Of a stretch of 17,931 nucleotides of DNA, positions 15,023 through 17,931 are shown in pieces (within the stretch, counting starts at the first letter, position 1; each line of letters begins with the position of its first letter). This DNA is from Draconibacterium orientale (lineage in GTDB: Bacteria > Bacteroidota > Bacteroidia > Bacteroidales > UBA1556). Below the pieces are notes generated by a model. That model saw only the letters and a list, made by a program, of their open reading frames with translations. It was not told where the DNA came from and ran no database searches. Position numbers and translations under genes: made by a program. The stretch spans positions 1 through 17,931 of the forward strand of contig DZDC01000039.1 of the NCBI GenBank assembly GCA_022736595.1, written 5' to 3'.

Positions 15023-15037
15023 GTTCATTCAATGAAC
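15023..15037. promoter_or_regulatory. 15-bp palindrome upstream of the GH13 operon, candidate regulator site
   Basis: GTTCATTCAATGAAC is a perfect palindrome (7-bp arms, one central base). It lies about 30 nt upstream of the likely -33 element, a usual place for an activator site. It also lies 14 nt past the stop of the gene at 15051, but lacks a T run and a good loop, so a terminator is less likely. Confidence 0.5.
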
Positions 15038-15050
15038 CCCTCTTAAAAGA

Positions 15051-15665
15051 TTAGGGCTCATGATTTTTATTACTAGGCCCCACACAACGTCCGTTGTTCC
15101 ATTGAGGTGGAATCGGAAGTATTATTTTTTCACCCCAACAATTGAGAAAGTCTCCTGCTTCATCGACACGGAGTAACCAGAGATTTCCCATTTCGAGTTC
15201 TTGAATTACCATCTTAATTTTCAGAGAATCAGAAACTTGATTTATGTTTTGTGCTAAGCGCAATCCCTGCTCATTGTTAAGCAGATCCATGGCTGAGGCA
15301 CTGCTGTCGTTGCTCGATGGGTTTCGTTTAAATCTTTTGTAATTTACTTTTTCGTGAATCATTCCTAACTTTCTTGCTTTGTCAGGACCTATCCCTTCGG
15401 CCAATTTCCACATCCAAATGCAATGTTTAAAGGCATCTAATGGACCCCCTGACGGGCCTTTTAAAATACAATCCTTTGCAAGACTATCCGCAATTTCGGT
15501 TACTGATTGACTGATATTTAAAGCATTATGTGCTACAATAGGATGGAATACAGCCCAAACGACTTCTCTAAAACCAATCCTCTGAACTTGATGGGTTTGC
15601 CCAAATACGGATATTGATCCGAAATTAAAAGTCATAAATAAGCCAAGTACAATGATAATTTTCAT
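15051..15665 (-). CDS. Exported protein of unknown function with conserved His/Asp pattern
   Basis: Starting at the ATG at 15665 the protein has 204 residues and begins with a signal peptide (MKIIIVLGLFMTFNFGSISVFGQ). An upstream in-frame ATG at 15740 would add 25 residues and remove the N-terminal signal layout; the promoter at 15713-15720 lies between the two and supports the shorter form. The mature part has an ordered pattern: FHPIVAHNAL, then GPLDAFKHCIWMWKLAEGIGPDKARKL (Asp77, His81), MIHEKVN (His104, Glu105) and AMDLLNNEQGLRLA (Asp127, Asn130, Asn131). This resembles, from memory, the DUF6973-type pattern DAxRHxxW...HE...MDxxNNxxG; I am not certain of the family number. The spaced His/Asp/Glu residues suggest a metal or catalytic site, which is inference. 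It is a one-gene unit, divergent from folE. Confidence 0.75.
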   Translation of the reverse strand: MKIIIVLGLFMTFNFGSISVFGQTHQVQRIGFREVVWAVFHPIVAHNALNISQSVTEIADSLAKDCILKGPSGGPLDAFKHCIWMWKLAEGIGPDKARKLGMIHEKVNYKRFKRNPSSNDSSASAMDLLNNEQGLRLAQNINQVSDSLKIKMVIQELEMGNLWLLRVDEAGDFLNCWGEKIILPIPPQWNNGRCVGPSNKNHEP

Positions 15666-15698
15666 GCTATTTAGTTTAAAGTACTTCCTTAAAAAGAA

Positions 15699-15706
15699 TA
15701 CTTTTG
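15699..15706 (+). promoter_or_regulatory. -7 promoter box of folE
   Basis: TACTTTTG matches TAnnTTTG; the predicted transcript start near 15713 leaves a leader of about 18 nt before the folE ATG. The predicted start falls inside the opposing -7 box. Confidence 0.5.
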
Positions 15707-15712
15707 TAACAG

Positions 15713-15720
15713 CAAAGATA
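15713..15720 (-). promoter_or_regulatory. -7 promoter box of the exported protein gene at 15665
   Basis: The minus strand reads TATCTTTG, an exact TAnnTTTG match. The transcript would start near 15706, within the folE -7 box. A possible -33 TTG lies inside the first codons of folE. Confidence 0.5.
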
Positions 15721-15731
15721 AAATTAAAACT

Positions 15732-16346
15732 ATGGAACAACCATCATTGGGTTACAGACGAATCGATCAGTTTGATGAAGAAACAACCAATAAATTAGCC
15801 TTTCATTATCGCGAGATTTTGCAATTGTTGGGCGAAGATCCCAATCGGGAGGGACTGTTACAAACCCCCCAGCGTGTAGCTAAGGCGATGCAATTTTTTA
15901 CTCAAGGTTACCACCAAGATGCCCAGCAAATCATACATTCGGCGATGTTTGTTGAAAATTACCGGCAAATGGTTTTGGTAAAGGATATTGAACTTTATAG
16001 CATGTGCGAACATCACATGATTCCCTTTATTGGTAAAGCTCACGTGGCCTATATTCCCAATGGAAAGATCATGGGATTGAGCAAAGTGGCTCGGGTAGTG
16101 GAAGTTTTTTCGAGGAGGTTGCAGGTTCAGGAACGACTCACCATGCAAATCAAAGATGCCATTCAAGATGCACTCAATCCTCTTGGCGTGGCGGTGGTGA
16201 TCGAAGCTCGCCATTTGTGCATGGCCATGCGCGGTATTCAAAAGCAGAGCTCGGTAACTACCACTTCTGATTTTACGGGAGCTTTTGCCAACAATCTTAA
16301 GACCAGAGAGGAGTTTCTGCATCTGATCGGCAGCAAATTGTCGTAA
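15732..16346 (+). CDS. folE: GTP cyclohydrolase I
   Basis: A 204-residue type I GTP cyclohydrolase that turns GTP into 7,8-dihydroneopterin triphosphate, the first step of tetrahydrofolate (and other pterin) synthesis. Zinc ligands are visible as Cys92 and His95 (YSMCEHHMIPF) and Cys163 (ARHLCMAMRG). Other signatures are EDPNREGLLQTPQRVAKA near the N-terminus, GKAHVAYIPN, GLSKVARVVE, RRLQVQERLT and the C-terminal TTTSDFTGAF. Length and motifs are complete, so the enzyme should be active as the usual decamer in the cytoplasm. The ATG at 15732 lies 25 nt after its -7 box. The gene stands alone, and no obvious terminator hairpin is seen before the next promoter. Confidence 0.97.
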   Translation: MEQPSLGYRRIDQFDEETTNKLAFHYREILQLLGEDPNREGLLQTPQRVAKAMQFFTQGYHQDAQQIIHSAMFVENYRQMVLVKDIELYSMCEHHMIPFIGKAHVAYIPNGKIMGLSKVARVVEVFSRRLQVQERLTMQIKDAIQDALNPLGVAVVIEARHLCMAMRGIQKQSSVTTTSDFTGAFANNLKTREEFLHLIGSKLS

Positions 16347-16393
16347 TTTTAAAACATTAACAAAACCTTTCTTTTTTATTAGAACCGAATTCC

Positions 16394-16401
16394 TATTTTT
16401 G
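16394..16401 (+). promoter_or_regulatory. -7 promoter box of the BI-1/YccA gene
   Basis: TATTTTTG matches TAnnTTTG exactly and lies 30 nt before the ATG at 16432. Confidence 0.55.
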
Positions 16402-16431
16402 CCCCATTAAAAACCTAAAATTTTTAAAACT

Positions 16432-17151
16432 ATGTACAATCAATCTTATGATTCCTCTCATGTAAGAGAACTTGATGGCGCTATAGCCAAGACGTTTATG
16501 TCTAATGTGTTTTCGTGGATGGGAATAGCTTTAGCCATCACTGCGGCAACGGCTTATCTCTTTGGTACTGATATGGAAATGATGCGACTATTGTTAAGTG
16601 AAACTGGCGGTATGTCGGCACTGGGCTGGGTCGTAACTTTAGCACCCCTTGGATTGGTACTGTTGATGGGAATGGGTTTTCAACGAATGAATTACACCAC
16701 TTTGGTGGTGGTTTTTGGTATCTATAGCGTGCTGATGGGAATGAGTTTAAGTTTCCTCATTCTTATTTATACCTCAGCCTCTATTTTTAAAACCTTTTTG
16801 ATCACCAGTTTGATGTTTGGATTCATGGCTTTTCTTGGCTATACCACCAAAACGGATCTTACCAAAATGGGCAGTATTTTAATGATGGCGCTCTTTGGAC
16901 TCATCATTGCAAGTTTGGTTAACTTTTTTATGAAAAGCGCCGCTTTCGACTATTTTATAAGTTTTATTGGTGTAATAATTTTCACCGGGCTCACCGCTTA
17001 CGACGTTCAAAAACTAAAACGAATTGGCTCAGGGGTTGAATATCAAGGCGCTGAGATGGCTAAACTTACCATTCTGGGAGCACTAACTCTTTATCTCGAC
17101 TTTATCAACTTATTCTTATTTTTGCTTCGCCTTTTTGGTGATCGTAAATAA
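16432..17151 (+). CDS. Bax inhibitor-1/YccA family inner-membrane protein
   Basis: A 239-residue protein with a short hydrophilic N-terminus (about 22 residues with VRELDGAIAKTFMSNVFSWMGIALAITAATAY) and about seven transmembrane helices. This is the layout of the BI-1/YccA/YbhL family (PF01027). Further family features are FGFMAFLGYTTKTDLTKMGSILMMALFGLIIASL, and near the end GLTAYDVQKLKRIG and LGALTLYLDFINLFLFLLRLFG, which contain the conserved Asp residues (D of TAYD, D of YLDF) linked to the Ca2+/pH-sensing centre in the characterised member BsYetJ. The cellular role in bacteria is not settled: calcium leak channel or interaction with the protease FtsH have been proposed. It has its own promoter and terminator, so it is a single-gene unit. 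Confidence 0.93.
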   Translation: MYNQSYDSSHVRELDGAIAKTFMSNVFSWMGIALAITAATAYLFGTDMEMMRLLLSETGGMSALGWVVTLAPLGLVLLMGMGFQRMNYTTLVVVFGIYSVLMGMSLSFLILIYTSASIFKTFLITSLMFGFMAFLGYTTKTDLTKMGSILMMALFGLIIASLVNFFMKSAAFDYFISFIGVIIFTGLTAYDVQKLKRIGSGVEYQGAEMAKLTILGALTLYLDFINLFLFLLRLFGDRK

Positions 17152-17178
17152 GCAAGTTCTGTAAAACATATTGAGTAA

Positions 17179-17224
17179 AAACTCAGCAGAAATACCTGAA
17201 AATGTGTCTTGCTGGGTTTTTTTT
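17179..17224 (+). terminator. Rho-independent terminator of the BI-1/YccA gene
   Basis: AAACTCAGCA (17179-17188) pairs with TGCTGGGTTT (17210-17219) over 10 bp with one G-U pair. The loop is about 21 nt and the T run continues to 17224. It starts 27 nt after the stop codon. Confidence 0.75.
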
Positions 17225-17308
17225 CGTTGAACAAAAACCATTTATTTTGCAATCTTTATTGCGATATGCTAGTTCTAAAATACTCTTAATCATAGATAAT
17301 TTTTATAA

Positions 17309-17931
17309 ATGAAAGCTTACGTTTTTCCGGGACAAGGTGCCCAATTTGTTGGAATGGGAAAAGATCTTTATGATCAACTTCCCGAAGCAAAAGAGATGTT
17401 TGAAAAAGCCAATAAAATACTTGGCTTTAGAATTACCGACCTCATGTTTAATGGTACCGAAGAAGATTTAAAGCAAACCAAAGTTACCCAACCTGCCATT
17501 TTCTTGCACAGCGTTATTTTGGCTCATGCTCTGGGCGAAAATTTCAAACCCGATATGGTTGCCGGACACTCTTTAGGAGAATTTTCGGCCTTAGTATCTG
17601 TGGGAGCTCTGAGTTTTGAAGATGGTTTAAAATTGGTTTCCAAACGCGCCTTGGCCATGCAAAAAGCCTGCGAATTGCAACCTTCAACCATGGCTGCCAT
17701 TGTGGGCATGGAAGATGAAGTGGTTGAGAAGATTGTGAATGGCATTAAAGGCGAAGTGGTGGTGGCTGCCAATTACAATTGCCCAGGACAACTGGTGATT
17801 TCTGGCTCAATAGCAGGAATTGATATTGCCATTGAAAAATTAACCGAAGCCGGTGCTAAACGCGCCATGAAACTCAACGTAGGTGGGGCTTTCCACTCTC
17901 CTTTGATGGATCCCGCTCGCCAAGAATTGGC
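17309..17931 (+). CDS. fabD: Malonyl-CoA:ACP transacylase, 5' part (runs off the window)
   Basis: The open frame from the ATG at 17309 runs 207 codons to the window end without a stop; full-length FabD is about 290-310 residues, so about a third is missing. FabD moves the malonyl group from CoA to acyl carrier protein at the start of fatty acid elongation in the cytoplasm. Visible signatures: YVFPGQGAQFVGMG at the N-terminus (oxyanion-hole Gln11), VTQPAIFLHS, the nucleophile elbow AGHSLGEFSALVS with Ser88, malonate-binding Arg113 (SKRALAMQ), AANYNCPGQLVISG, and the catalytic His196 in GAFHSPLM. No perfect TAnnTTTG box precedes it; only an imperfect TTATTTTG near 17242-17249 and a small GCAAT-CTTT-ATTGC hairpin (17249-17262) are seen. 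Confidence 0.97.
   Translation, partial: MKAYVFPGQGAQFVGMGKDLYDQLPEAKEMFEKANKILGFRITDLMFNGTEEDLKQTKVTQPAIFLHSVILAHALGENFKPDMVAGHSLGEFSALVSVGALSFEDGLKLVSKRALAMQKACELQPSTMAAIVGMEDEVVEKIVNGIKGEVVVAANYNCPGQLVISGSIAGIDIAIEKLTEAGAKRAMKLNVGGAFHSPLMDPARQEL

Noticed and set aside
15666..15740. Longer N-terminus for the exported protein (start at 15740)
   Set aside because: It would include the predicted promoter and push the signal peptide inward; the ATG at 15665 gives a normal signal peptide.
15858..16322. 154-codon minus-strand frame opposite folE
   Set aside because: Fully overlaps folE, which has all catalytic residues; the reverse frame has no promoter or recognisable domain.

Overview
The window looks like ordinary chromosome of a Bacteroidota species (Flavobacteriia/Sphingobacteriia-like, moderately AT-rich). 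Several lines of evidence agree. Promoter -7 boxes of the Bacteroidota type TAnnTTTG precede most transcription units. Shine-Dalgarno sequences are nearly absent. Exported proteins carry Bacteroidota-style signal peptides and lipoprotein signals, and the gene families (DUF47/PiT pair, SusA-like GH13 enzymes, S24 repressor) are typical. I see no tRNA, rRNA, CRISPR array, insertion sequence or phage structural gene.

Layout from the left: the last codons of mutS (1-61) overlap by one base a DHA2-type MFS exporter (61-1416). A minus-strand phosphate operon follows: CYTH triphosphatase (3947-3465), DUF47/PhoU-like regulator (3438-2791) and PiT permease (2791-1631). Next is a two-gene minus-strand unit: an HTH-S24 LexA/CI-like repressor (6266-5454) and, 4 nt later, a fusion of a DEDDh exonuclease with a GIY-YIG/UvrC-like nuclease (5449-4106). 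Two dyad symmetries lie over the repressor promoter. An exported protein of unknown function (6499-7515) is transcribed divergently from it. Then come ahcY (7671-9086) with its terminator and a perfect 17-bp inverted repeat (9281-9323). A minus-strand operon of three different exported GH13 alpha-glucan hydrolases (14940-9344) has a promoter and a 15-bp palindrome upstream. A small exported protein with a His/Asp pattern (15665-15051) is transcribed divergently from folE (15732-16346) through overlapping promoters. A BI-1/YccA membrane protein (16432-17151, with terminator) and the 5' part of fabD (17309-end) close the window.

Three groups of genes appear to work together. CYTH-DUF47-PiT may connect hydrolysis of (poly)phosphate to phosphate uptake. 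The S24 repressor with the exonuclease/GIY-YIG protein looks like a self-regulated, possibly damage-inducible DNA-processing unit, and is the best candidate here for a poorly described system. The GH13 trio should degrade alpha-glucans outside the cytoplasm without adjacent SusC/SusD genes. The other genes are housekeeping: methyl cycle (ahcY), pterin synthesis (folE), fatty acid synthesis (fabD) and mismatch repair (mutS).
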